The notes: a model not told the origin generated them from the sequence alone. DNA of 64,000 nt from Rhodoferax sp. (GCF_028688795.1 NZ_JAQTXM010000012.1:1-64000); one strand, 5' to 3'. Counted from the stretch's first letter, positions 53,872-63,489 are shown. Translations and numbers: made by a program.

Positions 53872-54639
53872 ATGCGGTTTGATGTGGTGACGCTGTTCCC
53901 TGAGTTGTTTGCACCGCTGCTGACCACGGGTATCACACGCCGGGCGTTTGAGTCGGGTAAGGTTGATGTGCAGCTGCGCAATCCGCGAGATTTTGCACAG
54001 GGCAATTACCGTCGCGTGGACGATCGGCCATTTGGTGGTGGTCCAGGCATGGTGATGATGCCGGAACCACTTGCGCAATGCCTCTCCTCCATACGTGCCG
54101 AGCGCCAGGACACCGTGCCTGTCGTGCTGTTTTCCCCGACGGGCCGCACACTGAACCACACCATGGTCACGCGTTGGGCTGAAAGCCAAGGTGCAGTGTT
54201 GATTTGTGGTCGCTATGAGGGCATTGACCAACGATTTATAGATACCTACGTCACCGAACAGATCAGTCTGGGCGATTTTGTGTTGTCTGGCGGTGAGATT
54301 GCCGCCATGGCCTTGCTGGATGCTGTCGCCCGTTTGCAACCCGGTGTACTCAATGATTCCGGCAGCCATGAACAAGACAGCTTCAATTCAGCACTTGATG
54401 GTCTGCTGGATTGCCCGCACTACACACGCCCAGAGAATTGGCAGGGACAGACGGTGCCTGAAGTGTTGCTTAGCGGCCATCATGTGAACATTGACCACTG
54501 GCGACGAGAGCAACGTTTGTCGCTGACCTTGCGCTTGCGCCCTGAGCTGGTAGACCAAGCCCGCCGCCATGGGCTATTGTCGAAAGAAGACGAGCTGTTT
54601 TTGACACGCTATACTAGCCGGCTTACCGATCCTCTGTAA
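53872..54639 (+). CDS. trmD: tRNA (guanine-37-N1)-methyltransferase TrmD
   Basis: A 255-residue SPOUT methyltransferase that makes m1G37. MRFDVVTLFPELFAPLLTTG, the AdoMet knot ICGRYEGIDQRFID...GDFVLSGGEIAAM, and RPENWQGQTVPEVLLSGHH are hallmarks. It is followed by rplS. Confidence 0.97.
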   Translation: MRFDVVTLFPELFAPLLTTGITRRAFESGKVDVQLRNPRDFAQGNYRRVDDRPFGGGPGMVMMPEPLAQCLSSIRAERQDTVPVVLFSPTGRTLNHTMVTRWAESQGAVLICGRYEGIDQRFIDTYVTEQISLGDFVLSGGEIAAMALLDAVARLQPGVLNDSGSHEQDSFNSALDGLLDCPHYTRPENWQGQTVPEVLLSGHHVNIDHWRREQRLSLTLRLRPELVDQARRHGLLSKEDELFLTRYTSRLTDPL

Positions 54640-54712
54640 GGCCGCTTTGACACCCTGTGTCAGGGCATGCGTCATGGTGACGCTGGCGCTTGCATGATCA
54701 TTGAAAGACACT

Positions 54713-55105
54713 ATGAATCTGATCCAAATCCTTGAACAAGAAGAAATTGTTCGATTGAACAAAACCATCCCCGTTTTCGGACCTGGCGACACCGTGATCG
54801 TCAGCCTGAACGTGGTTGAAGGCACACGCAAGCGTCTGCAAGCCTATGAAGGTGTAGTGATTGCCAAGCGCAATCGCGGCCTGAACAGTGGCTTCACCGT
54901 TCGCAAGATTTCCAGCGGTGAGGGCGTTGAGCGTACCTTCCAAACCTACAGCCCGCTGATCGCCAGCATTGAAGTGAAACGCCGCGGTGATGTGCGTCGC
55001 GCCAAACTGTACTACCTGCGTGAACGCAGCGGCAAGTCGGCTCGTATCAAAGAAAAGTTGCCAGCACGCAAAGTGGCACCAGTGGCCGCCGTCGCCGCTG
55101 TTTGA
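54713..55105 (+). CDS. rplS: 50S ribosomal protein L19
   Basis: A 130-residue ribosomal protein. [20 protein letters not shown], then [20 protein letters not shown] and [20 protein letters not shown] are canonical. The last 15 residues ([13 protein letters not shown]) are an Ala/Val-rich tail. ATG 54713 is used rather than the TTG at 54701. It ends the operon before a terminator. Confidence 0.96.
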   Translation: MNLIQILEQEEIVRLNKTIPVFGPGDTVIVSLNVVEGTRKRLQAYEGVVIAKRNRGLNSGFTVRKISSGEGVERTFQTYSPLIASIEVKRRGDVRRAKLYYLRERSGKSARIKEKLPARKVAPVAAVAAV

Positions 55106-55127
55106 TCTGATTTGGCCTGAGCCAAAT

Positions 55128-55162
55128 AAAACCGCCCCGCTCAATGTGTGGCGGTTTTTTTT
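55128..55162 (+). terminator. Intrinsic terminator after rplS
   Basis: AAAACCGCC and GGCGG plus a T-run (TTTTTTTT) enclose CCGCTCAATGTGT. Placed 23 bp past rplS; it ends the rpsP operon. Confidence 0.88.
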
Positions 55163-55200
55163 CGTCCTGAGCGTGCAGCAGTTCTTGAAGTTTGACCACC

Positions 55201-55872
55201 ATGTCCACGCCGTTGTTTGACCCACGTGAAGTGACGGTCACACAAATTGACTCGCACTTGCAACCGGTGCCTGCGCATGTCCTGCAACCGCAAGCGCTAC
55301 GTCAGCGTTTTGCCTTGCCGCCGGCTTGGCAGCCTGAGTCGTTGACCGAAAAGCCATTCGTGGACCGTGCGCCGATGCAGGCCGCCGTATTGATTCCCAT
55401 CGTGACGCGCAGCGAGCCTACCGTGCTGCTGACCTTGCGCACCTCTCATCTTTCAACCCACTCCGGACAAATCGCATTTCCCGGTGGCAAAGTTGACGCA
55501 TCCGACGCTGATGCAGTGGCTGCTGCGTTGCGCGAGGCCCAAGAAGAGGTTGGTTTGGACCGAGAGTTCGTCGACGTGTTGGGGCAGTTGCCGGTGTATG
55601 TGACGGGTTCGATGTTTCATGTGACACCGGTCGTGGCCTTGGTAGCACCTGGGTTTTCACTGCATGCCAATCCCTTCGAAGTGGCCGATGTGTTTGAGGT
55701 GCCCTTGCATTTTTTGATGAACCCCGCGCACCACCGCCATCACCGGGTTGATTGGCAGGGGGGACAACGTGAATGGTTGTCCATACCTTACCAGGATGGT
55801 GGCGCAGAGCGCTTCATCTGGGGCGCTACGGCCGGCATGTTGCGCAACTTTTACCGTTTTTTGCAGGCGTGA
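55201..55872 (+). CDS. Nudix CoA pyrophosphatase (NudL-type)
   Basis: A 223-residue Nudix hydrolase. The Nudix box reads GGKVDASDADAVAAALREAQ then EEVGLD; the preceding STHSGQIAFPGGK is the CoA-pyrophosphatase (UPF0035) signature, so it likely trims CoA. The N-terminal 60 residues are extra. ATG 55201 is used; TTG at 55192 is possible. It lies downstream of the rplS terminator. Confidence 0.88.
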   Translation: MSTPLFDPREVTVTQIDSHLQPVPAHVLQPQALRQRFALPPAWQPESLTEKPFVDRAPMQAAVLIPIVTRSEPTVLLTLRTSHLSTHSGQIAFPGGKVDASDADAVAAALREAQEEVGLDREFVDVLGQLPVYVTGSMFHVTPVVALVAPGFSLHANPFEVADVFEVPLHFLMNPAHHRHHRVDWQGGQREWLSIPYQDGGAERFIWGATAGMLRNFYRFLQA

Positions 55873-55897
55873 GGCTGGCTGCCGCTATGATCATTGC

Positions 55898-56854
55898 ATG
55901 AGCTTTATCTCTGTGTTGTTTGCCTTGTTGCTTGAGCAAGCGCGGCCGCTGGGCCGTGGCAACCCGATTCACGCTGTGATTCGGGCTTGGGTGCGTTGGT
56001 GCACCCGAAATCTGGATGCTGGCAAGCCGCTACATGGCTGGTTGGCCTGGGGCTTTGCGGTGGGGGGGCCATCGCTTTTGTCGCTGTTGGTGCACTGGCT
56101 GTTGGTGGTGTTTGTTGGCTGGCCCGTGGCCTTGCTCTGGAGCGCCTTGGTGTTGTACGCCTCGCTTGGCTTTCGCCAATTCAGTTTTCATTTCACCCAG
56201 ATTCGGGATGCGTTGGCCGATGACGACGAACCCCTGGCGCGCTCACTGCTGGCTGACTGGCAACAGATTGAAGCGCAGGCGTGGTCGCGCAGCGACATGA
56301 TCGGCAAACTTATTGAGTTTTCAGTACTCGCGTCACATCGCCATGTGTTTGGTGTGCTAGCCTGGTTTTCTGTCCTTGCCGCGTTTGGACTGGGGCCAAC
56401 CGGCGCTGTGTTGTACCGGCTCAGCGAATTCGTGGCGCGCTATTGGCGTCACCAGAGCGAGGCGCATCTGCAGTCTGTCAGTGCCGCACTGCAAGACAAC
56501 GCGCAGGCGGCTTGGACCTTGCTGGATTGGTTCCCTGCCCGAACAACCTGCTTGGGCTTTGCTGTTGTGGGTAATTTTGAAGAGGCCATTGATGGCTGGC
56601 GCCGGTACGCTGAACAGTCCGGTGGCCAGAGCGATGGTTTGCTGCTGGCCGTGACCTCTGGCGCCTTGAATATCCACTTGGCTGCAGCCGGTGTTGGCGA
56701 GCAAGCGCTGGCGCCCGGTATGTCTGAGCGGCGCGCACAAAGGCCGGCTCCTGAACTTGCCCACCTGGCCATCGTGGTGGGCTTGGTGTGGCGCGCGGTC
56801 GTGATGTGGGTTGTCTTGCTGGCACTGTTGACACTCGCCCGTTTGCTCGGATAG
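55898..56854 (+). CDS. CobD/CbiB-related membrane protein
   Basis: A 318-residue inner-membrane protein related to CobD/CbiB and AmpE. MSFISVLFALLLEQARPLGR is the family start. Then come several membrane segments, RDALADDDEPLARSLLADWQ and a soluble loop WFPARTTCLGFAVVGNFEEA then IDGWRRYAEQ. Whether it acts in cobalamin synthesis is doubtful: no cob genes are near. Comamonadaceae homologues are named only CobD/CbiB family protein. It overlaps no neighbour; hisC follows. Confidence 0.78.
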   Translation: MSFISVLFALLLEQARPLGRGNPIHAVIRAWVRWCTRNLDAGKPLHGWLAWGFAVGGPSLLSLLVHWLLVVFVGWPVALLWSALVLYASLGFRQFSFHFTQIRDALADDDEPLARSLLADWQQIEAQAWSRSDMIGKLIEFSVLASHRHVFGVLAWFSVLAAFGLGPTGAVLYRLSEFVARYWRHQSEAHLQSVSAALQDNAQAAWTLLDWFPARTTCLGFAVVGNFEEAIDGWRRYAEQSGGQSDGLLLAVTSGALNIHLAAAGVGEQALAPGMSERRAQRPAPELAHLAIVVGLVWRAVVMWVVLLALLTLARLLG

Positions 56855-56873
56855 TCTGTTTCAAGACTTTGTG

Positions 56874-56926
56874 TAAAAAAGTAGTTCTAGCCCTCGTGGA
56901 TAAAGCGTAAGCAGCTACAAATTTCA
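56874..56926 (-). repeat. Dispersed repeat copy 13 (before hisC)
   Basis: The minus strand reads TTTGTAGCTGCTTACGCTTT then ATCCACGAGGGCTAGAACTA. It is a close match to the consensus and ends 11 bp before the hisC start. Confidence 0.78.
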
Positions 56927-56936
56927 GAGTAAATCC

Positions 56937-58079
56937 GTGCCAAGTAATAGTTTTTTCAGTCCAATCGTGCCGCAACTTGTACCCTATGTGCCAGGCGAAC
57001 AGCCCAAAATTGCCAACTTGGTCAAGCTCAACACCAACGAAAATCCCTACCCACCGTCACCCAAGGTGATTGCCGCCATTACCCAAGCGGCACAGCAGGG
57101 ACTGCAGCTTTACCCGGACCCGGATGCCAATTTGCTGCGTGAAGCCATCGCCGCTCAGCATGGCTTGGCCGCCACGCATGTTTTTGTGGGCAATGGCTCA
57201 GACGAAGTATTGGCGCACGCATTTTTCGCCTTCTTCCAGCAAGGCTGCCCGTTGCTGATGCCGGACATCAGCTACAGCTTTTACAAGGTGTATTGCCGCT
57301 TGTATGGCATTGAGGCGCGCGCAGTGCCGCTTGATGACACCTTGCGGCTGAATGTCGCTGACTACGGGGGCGCTGATGGTGATGCGGTGGCTGGGGTGGT
57401 GATTGCCAACCCGAACGCACCCACCGGCATTGGCTTGCCGCTGAGCGACATTGAAGCCCTGCTACAGATGCACCCCGACCGGGTCGTGCTCGTGGATGAA
57501 GCCTATGTGGATTTTGGTGGCCAAAGCTCGCTGGGCTTGGTTGCCCGTTACCCGAATTTATTGGTGGTGCACACCCTGTCCAAATCGCGCTCGTTAGCCG
57601 GGCTGCGAATCGGTTATGCCTGCGGCCAAGCGCATTTGATTGGCGCGCTGGAGCGTGTCAAGAACAGCTTTAATTCTTACCCGCTGGACCGATTGGCCAT
57701 CGCAGGCGGTGTGGCCGCATTCGACGACGTGGCGTATTTTGAGCAAAGCCGACAAGCCGTGATGAGCAGCCGCGAAGGGTTGGCGCTGGCACTTGAGGAC
57801 TTGGGCTTTGTGGTGTTGCCCTCGCAAGCCAATTTCCTGTTTGTGCGCCACCCCAAGCATGACGCTGGTGAACTCGCCGGTGCGTTGCGAGATCGGGGCG
57901 TGTTGGTGCGGCATTTCAAGCAGCCACGCATCGAGCAGTACCTGCGCATCAGTGTGGGCACGCCCGTGCAGTGTGACCAACTGGTCTTAGCATTGGCTGC
58001 CCATCTGTCTGGGTACCCTGGTCTGGGAGATCAGAGCGCGCGGTTATGCGGCGTACTCAGTAGCGGCGCATCTGCTTGA
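56937..58079 (+). CDS. hisC: Histidinol-phosphate aminotransferase (HisC)
   Basis: PLP aminotransferase of histidine synthesis, 380 residues. [20 protein letters not shown] opens the fold, [19 protein letters not shown] follows, and the PLP lysine is in [35 protein letters not shown] is the closing Arg strand. The start is GTG at 56937, right after a repeat copy and without a strong SD. The C-terminus is extended by about 25 atypical residues ([20 protein letters not shown]) and overlaps the 3' end of rsgA by 23 bp, tail to tail. An isolated hisC is typical of this family. Confidence 0.93.
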   Translation: MPSNSFFSPIVPQLVPYVPGEQPKIANLVKLNTNENPYPPSPKVIAAITQAAQQGLQLYPDPDANLLREAIAAQHGLAATHVFVGNGSDEVLAHAFFAFFQQGCPLLMPDISYSFYKVYCRLYGIEARAVPLDDTLRLNVADYGGADGDAVAGVVIANPNAPTGIGLPLSDIEALLQMHPDRVVLVDEAYVDFGGQSSLGLVARYPNLLVVHTLSKSRSLAGLRIGYACGQAHLIGALERVKNSFNSYPLDRLAIAGGVAAFDDVAYFEQSRQAVMSSREGLALALEDLGFVVLPSQANFLFVRHPKHDAGELAGALRDRGVLVRHFKQPRIEQYLRISVGTPVQCDQLVLALAAHLSGYPGLGDQSARLCGVLSSGASA

Positions 58080-58974
58080 GTTCAGCGTACAAATCACTGT
58101 AAATTTTGTAGCGGTTCTCGCTGATGGCATCGGGGCTATCGGCTGAACTGACCGCAGCAATCACGCCGCAGCCGGGTTCATGCAAGTGGCTGCAGTTGTA
58201 AAACTTGCAGTTCTTGACATGCGGCGTCAAGTCTGGCATGTAGGCGGCCAGCTGGGCCGGGTCGATGTGGTTTAGGCCGAATTCCTGAAAACCCGGCGAG
58301 TCAATCAGTGCTGTGGTTTTGTCGGCATCCACCCAATACCAGGTGGTGCTGGTGGTGGTGTGTTTGCCGCTGTTCAAGGCTTGCGACAAGATCCCGGTTT
58401 GCACCAGCGCATCCGGAATCAGGCAGTTGATCAGGGTACTTTTGCCGGCGCCAGAGGGCCCCAGCACCAGCGTGGTTTTGCCATTCAAGCGTGCATTGAG
58501 GGCCTCGCGGCTGGCTTTCAAATCTTTGAGCGACAGCGGCAACACGTCGTAGCCCATGTGCCGGTAGGGCGCCAGCCACGCCCAGGCGCGGGCGAATGGC
58601 TCGGTCAGGTCGCTTTTGTTCAGCGCGATGAGTGGCGTGATGTGTTGTTCTTCAGCCGCAATCAAGGCGCGTGACAACTGGCTGCTGGAAAACTCGGGCT
58701 CGGCAGCAATCAGAATCAGCACCTGGTCCAGATTAGCGGCAAAGGTCTTGGTGCGCACATCGTCCTGGCGGTAAAACAGGTTGCGCCGGGGCTCAATCTT
58801 TTCGATCGTGCCTTCGTCTTGTGAGGCCAGCCATTGCACCTTGTCGCCGACCACCCCCTGGCTCTTCTTGCCGCGTGAGTGGCAAATCAGGCGCTCGCCA
58901 GTGGCATTTTCGACTAAAAAATGCCGCCCGTAGTTAGCCACGATCAGGCCAGGTGCGCGCAGTGCTTGCGTCAT
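58057..58974 (-). CDS. rsgA: Ribosome small-subunit-dependent GTPase A (RsgA)
   Basis: A circularly permuted GTPase that helps late 30S assembly, 305 residues. The OB-fold is N-terminal ([20 protein letters not shown]), then the G4 motif LIALNKSDL precedes G1 [16 protein letters not shown] and G3 [11 protein letters not shown]. The zinc-binding tail is [17 protein letters not shown] start at ATG 58974 (MTQALRAPG), overlapping phhB by 4 bp (ATGA). Confidence 0.96.
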   Translation of the reverse strand: MTQALRAPGLIVANYGRHFLVENATGERLICHSRGKKSQGVVGDKVQWLASQDEGTIEKIEPRRNLFYRQDDVRTKTFAANLDQVLILIAAEPEFSSSQLSRALIAAEEQHITPLIALNKSDLTEPFARAWAWLAPYRHMGYDVLPLSLKDLKASREALNARLNGKTTLVLGPSGAGKSTLINCLIPDALVQTGILSQALNSGKHTTTSTTWYWVDADKTTALIDSPGFQEFGLNHIDPAQLAAYMPDLTPHVKNCKFYNCSHLHEPGCGVIAAVSSADSPDAISENRYKIYSDLYAELKQMRRY

Positions 58975-59303
58975 GACGGCTGCGATACCGTGGCGACAGG
59001 CGTTGCCGAACCGGGCAGGGCATCGACGGCGGCGGCACATTCAAAATCAGCTTTTGAGAGCCCCGCCAGGTCGTGTGTCTGAAAACGCACGGTGCAGCGG
59101 TTGAAATGGACTTGCAATTCCGGGTGATGGTTGCGGGCCTGAGAAATCCAGGCCACAGCGTTCACAAAAGTCATGGTTTGGGCATAGTCGTTGAACTTGA
59201 GCGTCTTTTCAATGACCACTTCTGCGCCGTCACCGCTCAAACGCCAGCCGTCAAGCTTGGCTAAATTTGCTACTACTTCAGTAGCTGTTAGCGCTTTATT
59301 CAT
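58971..59303 (-). CDS. phhB: Pterin-4a-carbinolamine dehydratase (PhhB)
   Basis: A 110-residue dehydratase recycling tetrahydrobiopterin. The catalytic ARNHHPELQVHFNRCTVRFQ and HDLAGLSKADFECAA are family motifs. The start codon and first 12 residues (MNKALTATEVVA) are encoded by a dispersed repeat read in reverse, and the ATG lies in the repeat's hairpin loop. Its C-terminal tail [15 protein letters not shown] is a longer extension. It overlaps rsgA (ATGA). Confidence 0.9.
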   Translation of the reverse strand: MNKALTATEVVANLAKLDGWRLSGDGAEVVIEKTLKFNDYAQTMTFVNAVAWISQARNHHPELQVHFNRCTVRFQTHDLAGLSKADFECAAAVDALPGSATPVATVSQPS

Positions 59304-59333
59304 AAGGGCTAGAGGCCTATTTTGTATATAAAA
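59269..59333 (+). repeat. Dispersed repeat copy 14 (start of phhB)
   Basis: The plus strand reads GCTACTACTTCAGTAGCTGT then TAGCGCTTTATTCATAAGGG then CTAGAGGCCTATTTTGTA. On the minus strand the CTTATGAATAAAGCG turn holds the phhB ATG. It is among the best matches to the consensus. Confidence 0.82.
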
Positions 59334-59337
59334 TTAT

Positions 59338-60633
59338 TTAAACCGAGGCCGGTGCGATGCCATGCATACGTGACAGACGCTCGGAGGCACCGGGGTGCGA
59401 ATAATAAAACCGCACATACAGCGGGTCTGGCGTGAGTGTGGACGCATTGTCTTCATACAGCTTGAGCAGGGCGGTGGACAGGTCTTGCGCACTGGTTTGT
59501 CCCACGGCGTAGGCATCGGCTTCAAATTCATGTTTGCGGGAAAGCTGGGCAAACAGGGGCGCGATGAAAAAGCTGAACACCGGCATGGCCAGCATGAACA
59601 GCAGCAAAGCCAGTGCGTCGTTGGCTGCAAACAGGTTGGGCTGCACGCCCAGACCGGTATAAAACCAACTTTGCTGCGCCAGGTAGCCCAGCAGCGCAAA
59701 CCCGACTAAGCTCATGGCAAACATCGACACGATGCGTTTGATGATGTGCTTATGTTTGAAGTGACCCAACTCGTGCGCCAGCACGGCATCCACTTCTTCA
59801 GCACTCAGTTTGGACAGCAGCGTGTCATAAAAAACTACCCGCTTGGCCGCGCCGAAGCCGGTGAAATAGGCGTTGGCATGGGCGCTGCGTTTGCTGCCAT
59901 CCATCACAAACAGGCCCTTGGCGTGGAAGCCGCAGCGTTGCATCAGGGCCGTCACCCGGGCCTTCAGGGTTTCGTCTTCAAGTGGCACAAACTTGTTGAA
60001 CATGGGGGCGATCAGGGTCGGGTAAATCACCAGCAGCAGCAGGTTGAAACCCATCCAGAACAGCCACGCCCACAGCCACCACAGGCTGCCTGTGGCGCCC
60101 ATCATCCACAAAATCAGGGCAGCAATGGGCAGGCCAATCAGTGCACCAATCAGGCTCGACTTGAGCAAATCCGCCAGCCACAGTCTGAGCGTCATTTTGT
60201 TAAAGCCAAATCGCTGCTCCAGCACAAAGGTCTGGTGCCACGACAGCGGCAGGTCGATCAGGCCCCCGATCACCACAAACGCGCCCAGCAGCCCGAGTTG
60301 CTGACCCATGCCCTGTCCTAGCCATGCGAGCAGCAGCTGGTTCAGTGTCGACAAGCCGCCAAGCAGCGTCCAGCCCAGCAACACAGCAGCGCCCAGTGCC
60401 ATTTCCAGCAGACCTAGGCGTGCTTTGGCAATGGTGTAGTCGGCGGCCTTTTGATGAGCGGTTAGAGAAATAGTTTGGGCAAATGCAGCTGGTACGGCAT
60501 CGCGGTGCGACGCCACATGGCGAATTTGGCGTGCGCTGAGCCAGAACTTGATCAGCAGGCCCAACGTCAGGGCCGCCGTGAACAAAAGGGTTAAAGCGAA
60601 CGAGGGATCAGGCATGGGAGTAGAGGCAGACAT
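59338..60633 (-). CDS. M48-family CAAX-type metallopeptidase (Ste24/HtpX-like)
   Basis: A 431-residue integral membrane zinc protease. Several membrane segments precede the active site [20 protein letters not shown] (HExxH), followed by a third ligand region [15 protein letters not shown]. This arrangement fits the Ste24-type M48 peptidases. Role in membrane-protein quality control is inferred from the family. It is divergent from orn. Confidence 0.9.
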   Translation of the reverse strand: MSASTPMPDPSFALTLLFTAALTLGLLIKFWLSARQIRHVASHRDAVPAAFAQTISLTAHQKAADYTIAKARLGLLEMALGAAVLLGWTLLGGLSTLNQLLLAWLGQGMGQQLGLLGAFVVIGGLIDLPLSWHQTFVLEQRFGFNKMTLRLWLADLLKSSLIGALIGLPIAALILWMMGATGSLWWLWAWLFWMGFNLLLLVIYPTLIAPMFNKFVPLEDETLKARVTALMQRCGFHAKGLFVMDGSKRSAHANAYFTGFGAAKRVVFYDTLLSKLSAEEVDAVLAHELGHFKHKHIIKRIVSMFAMSLVGFALLGYLAQQSWFYTGLGVQPNLFAANDALALLLFMLAMPVFSFFIAPLFAQLSRKHEFEADAYAVGQTSAQDLSTALLKLYEDNASTLTPDPLYVRFYYSHPGASERLSRMHGIAPASV

Positions 60634-60670
60634 GGCGGAGAAGTTTAGGGCATCAGCGACAATTCAACCC

Positions 60671-61258
60671 ATGAGTAGCCCCAACATCCCCGTCGCCAGC
60701 GCACCGCTTGCCAAATCCGACCAAAACCTGGTCTGGCTCGATTGTGAAATGACCGGCCTGAACCCCGAACACGACCGCATCATCGAGATTGCGGTGATCG
60801 TGACCGACGCCAACCTTACCCAGCGCATTGAAGGCCCGGTGTTGGTGATTCATCAGAGTGATGACATGCTGAACGGCATGGACGCCTGGAACAAGGGCAC
60901 GCACGGCAAGAGCGGGCTGATTGACAAGGTCAAGGCATCGACACTGACGGAAGAGGCTGCACAGGCGCAGATACTGGCGTTTTTGGCGCACTATGTTCCT
61001 CAAAGCGGTTCTCCCATGTGTGGCAACAGCATCGGGCAGGACCGGCGGTTTTTGGCCAAATACATGCCCAAATTGGAAGCATTTTTTCACTACCGCAATC
61101 TCGATGTCAGCACCCTCAAAGAACTGGCCAAACGCTGGGCACCGTTGGTTTACAAGGGCTTCAAAAAGAAGCAGCGTCATACCGCATTGGCCGATGTGCA
61201 TGAGTCTGTTGACGAGCTGGAACACTACCGCACACACTTGCTGAAACTGCCCGATTAG
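60671..61258 (+). CDS. orn: Oligoribonuclease (Orn)
   Basis: A DEDDh 3'-5' exonuclease degrading 2-5 nt RNAs and pGpG, 195 residues. [20 protein letters not shown] carries the first acids, [20 protein letters not shown] the second, and [19 protein letters not shown] the His and last Asp. I start at ATG 60671; longer readings extend into the divergent M48 gene. Confidence 0.97.
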   Translation: MSSPNIPVASAPLAKSDQNLVWLDCEMTGLNPEHDRIIEIAVIVTDANLTQRIEGPVLVIHQSDDMLNGMDAWNKGTHGKSGLIDKVKASTLTEEAAQAQILAFLAHYVPQSGSPMCGNSIGQDRRFLAKYMPKLEAFFHYRNLDVSTLKELAKRWAPLVYKGFKKKQRHTALADVHESVDELEHYRTHLLKLPD

Positions 61259-61504
61259 GTAGAAACCCGAATCCGTGCCATAATTGTTGGCTGCGCTGCA
61301 CACTGCAATGCATATTTGTACATCTCCCAACATTCACTGGGTCCAAAGTCACACTGCTCTGCAGTCTGTCTAAAAAGGGCCCCCAGCTTCAATAAGAACT
61401 CACAGCGGTGAGTCAGGGCCGGTTCCGTTTGATGGTTGATGTTTTTTAACCATCACACGGATCCACCGCACAACTTGCGGGGCTTCGCGTATTGAGGAAA
61501 TTCC
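61259..61504 (+). promoter_or_regulatory. Structured leader region of the RhlE-type helicase
   Basis: A 246-bp gap between orn and the helicase. CATAAT (61279-61284) is a possible -10. Two hairpins follow: ACTCAC-AGCG-GTGAGT (61399-61414) and TGATGGTT...AACCATCA with a ten-base T-rich loop (61431-61456). A long leader with hairpins is common for cold-inducible DEAD-box genes; regulation is inference. Confidence 0.45.
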
Positions 61505-63436
61505 ATGACTGACGCTACTTTAGCGGCTGGCGAAATCTCGTCTGCCGAAAACTTTTCTACCGACATTAATCTGTTGCCACACGACGGCATTGATGCGATT
61601 GACGCGACCGAGGCTGCGGCCCCAGTTGCTGAAGACATCCCCAACGGTTTTGTCACACTGGGCTTGGCCCCAGAGTTGATTCAGGCCGTGAAAGACCTGG
61701 GCTTTACCCAGCCTACCACGGTGCAACTCAAAACCATTCCTTTGGCCATGCAAGGCGTGGCCACCGAGGGCAAGGCTGCCAAATTTGTTGACCTGATGGT
61801 GTCGAGCCAAACAGGTAGCGGCAAAACAGCGGCCTTCCTGTTGCCCGTGTTGCACACCTTGCTCAAACAGCAAGAGCAAGTTGAGATCGATGCCCGCGTC
61901 GAATACGAAAACGCTGTGGCTGAGGCCGCCGCAAAGGGTGAAGCACCCCCAAAACGCGCCAAGCGCAAAGACCCGACCAACCCACGTCATTTCTCTGCCC
62001 CAACACCAGGCGCCCTGATCGTTTGCCCAACCCGCGAACTGGCCCAGCAAGTGGCCCATGACGCGATTGACTTGGTGCAGCATTGCCGTGGTCTGCGCGT
62101 GGCCAACATTGTGGGTGGCATGCCTTACCAGTTGCAAATTGCCAAGTTGCAAAACGCCAATCTGGTGGTGGCTACCCCAGGCCGTTTGCTTGACCTGCAA
62201 CGCTCGATGCAAATCAAACTTGACCAAGTGCAGTTTTTGGTGGTGGACGAGGCCGACCGCATGCTCGATCTGGGCTTCTCTGATGACCTGGCTGAAATCA
62301 ACCAGCTCACCATTGACCGCAAGCAAACCATGATGTTCAGCGCCACCTTTGCGCCGCGCATTCAACAACTGGCTTCCCGCGTGATGCGTGAGCCACAGCG
62401 CATCACCATCGACAGCCCGCAAGAAAAACACGCCAACATCAAGCAAGTGCTGTTCTGGGCCGACAACGCGCAGCACAAACGCAAGTTGCTGGACCACTGG
62501 TTGCGCGACACCACCATCAACCAAGCCATTGTGTTTGCCAGTACGCAAATTGAATGCGACGGCTTGGCCAATGACTTGCAGCAAGAAGGCTTTGATGCCG
62601 TGGCGTTGCATGGCGCTTTGAGCCAAGGCTTGCGCAATCGCCGTCTGATGGCGCTGCGTCAAGGTCAAGTGCAAATTTTAGTGGCAACCGATGTGGCCGC
62701 CCGCGGTATTGACGTGCCTACCGTGACCCACGTGTTCAACTATGGTTTGCCCATGAAGGCAGAGGACTACACCCATCGCATTGGCCGTACTGGTCGCGCC
62801 GGGCGTGATGGCCTGGCCGTGACATTTGCTGAGTTGCGTGACCGCCGCCGGATTTTTGACATTGAAGCGTTTAACCGCCAGCCCATCAAGGCTGAGGTGG
62901 TGCCTGGTCTGGAACCCAAGCAGCGCATTCCTGAATCGCGCCCAAGCTTTGGTGGCCGTGACAACCGTGGCGGTGGTGATTTCCAATCGCGTGACCGCAA
63001 ATTTGGTGGCGGTGGCCGCCCAGGTGGTTTTGATGCACCGCGTGGCAATTTCGACGCACCGCGTGGCAATTTTGGTGATAGAAATTCCGCTGGCCCCCGT
63101 GTAGTAGGTGCAGGAAGCTATCAAAATAATAGCGGTGGTGGTTTTGCCGGTCGTGAAGATCGCTCTTTTGCTCCCCGTGAAAGTGCACCACGCGAAGGCT
63201 TCAGCTACGAGCGCAAGGGCGGTTTCAACGACCGCTTTGCCGGTGACCGCAATGGCGGCGGCGGTGCTGCAGCACCGCGCGGCGATTTCGCCCCCCGTGG
63301 TGACTCTGCCCCCCGTGGTGACTTTGCTGCCCGCAAACCAGCCTTTGGTAAGCCAGCTTTCGCCAAGCCAGCCGGCGGCGGCAAGGTGTTTGTCCCTCGT
63401 GACGCGCAAAAACGTTTCTCCAAGAACGACCGCTGA
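61505..63436 (+). CDS. RhlE-type DEAD-box RNA helicase
   Basis: A 643-residue RNA helicase. An N-terminal extension of about 45 acidic residues precedes the Q motif FTQPTTVQLKTIPLAMQG, then Walker A VSSQTGSGKTAAFLLP. An inserted charged stretch (VEIDARVEYENAVAEAAAKG) splits domain 1. Motif II is VVDEADRMLDLGFSDDLAEI, motif III MFSATFAPR, and motif VI THRIGRTGRAGRDG. The last 170 residues are Gly/Arg/Phe-rich (RGDFAPRGDSAPRGDFAAR) and probably bind RNA. GAGGAAA is the SD. The tail contains a partial repeat-like sequence near 63115. Confidence 0.93.
   Translation: MTDATLAAGEISSAENFSTDINLLPHDGIDAIDATEAAAPVAEDIPNGFVTLGLAPELIQAVKDLGFTQPTTVQLKTIPLAMQGVATEGKAAKFVDLMVSSQTGSGKTAAFLLPVLHTLLKQQEQVEIDARVEYENAVAEAAAKGEAPPKRAKRKDPTNPRHFSAPTPGALIVCPTRELAQQVAHDAIDLVQHCRGLRVANIVGGMPYQLQIAKLQNANLVVATPGRLLDLQRSMQIKLDQVQFLVVDEADRMLDLGFSDDLAEINQLTIDRKQTMMFSATFAPRIQQLASRVMREPQRITIDSPQEKHANIKQVLFWADNAQHKRKLLDHWLRDTTINQAIVFASTQIECDGLANDLQQEGFDAVALHGALSQGLRNRRLMALRQGQVQILVATDVAARGIDVPTVTHVFNYGLPMKAEDYTHRIGRTGRAGRDGLAVTFAELRDRRRIFDIEAFNRQPIKAEVVPGLEPKQRIPESRPSFGGRDNRGGGDFQSRDRKFGGGGRPGGFDAPRGNFDAPRGNFGDRNSAGPRVVGAGSYQNNSGGGFAGREDRSFAPRESAPREGFSYERKGGFNDRFAGDRNGGGGAAAPRGDFAPRGDSAPRGDFAARKPAFGKPAFAKPAGGGKVFVPRDAQKRFSKNDR
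63115..63133 (+). repeat. Partial repeat-like sequence (helicase tail)
   Basis: AAGCTATCAAAATAATAGC matches the 5' end of the repeat, but in a different reading frame from all other intragenic copies and without the 3' half. It is either a remnant or chance. Confidence 0.3.
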
Positions 63437-63452
63437 TCGATAGCCTTTCATT

Positions 63453-63489
63453 AAAAAACCCGCAGGCTTTTCAACCTGCGGGTTTTTTT
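63453..63489 (+). terminator. Intrinsic terminator after the helicase
   Basis: AAAAAACCCGCAGG and CCTGCGGGTTTTTTT arms around CTTTTCAA, 16 bp past the stop codon. Confidence 0.93.

Noticed and set aside
1430..59333. CRISPR-like origin for the repeated sequence.
   Set aside because: Copies are dispersed, in both orientations, and lack regular spacers; no cas genes are present.
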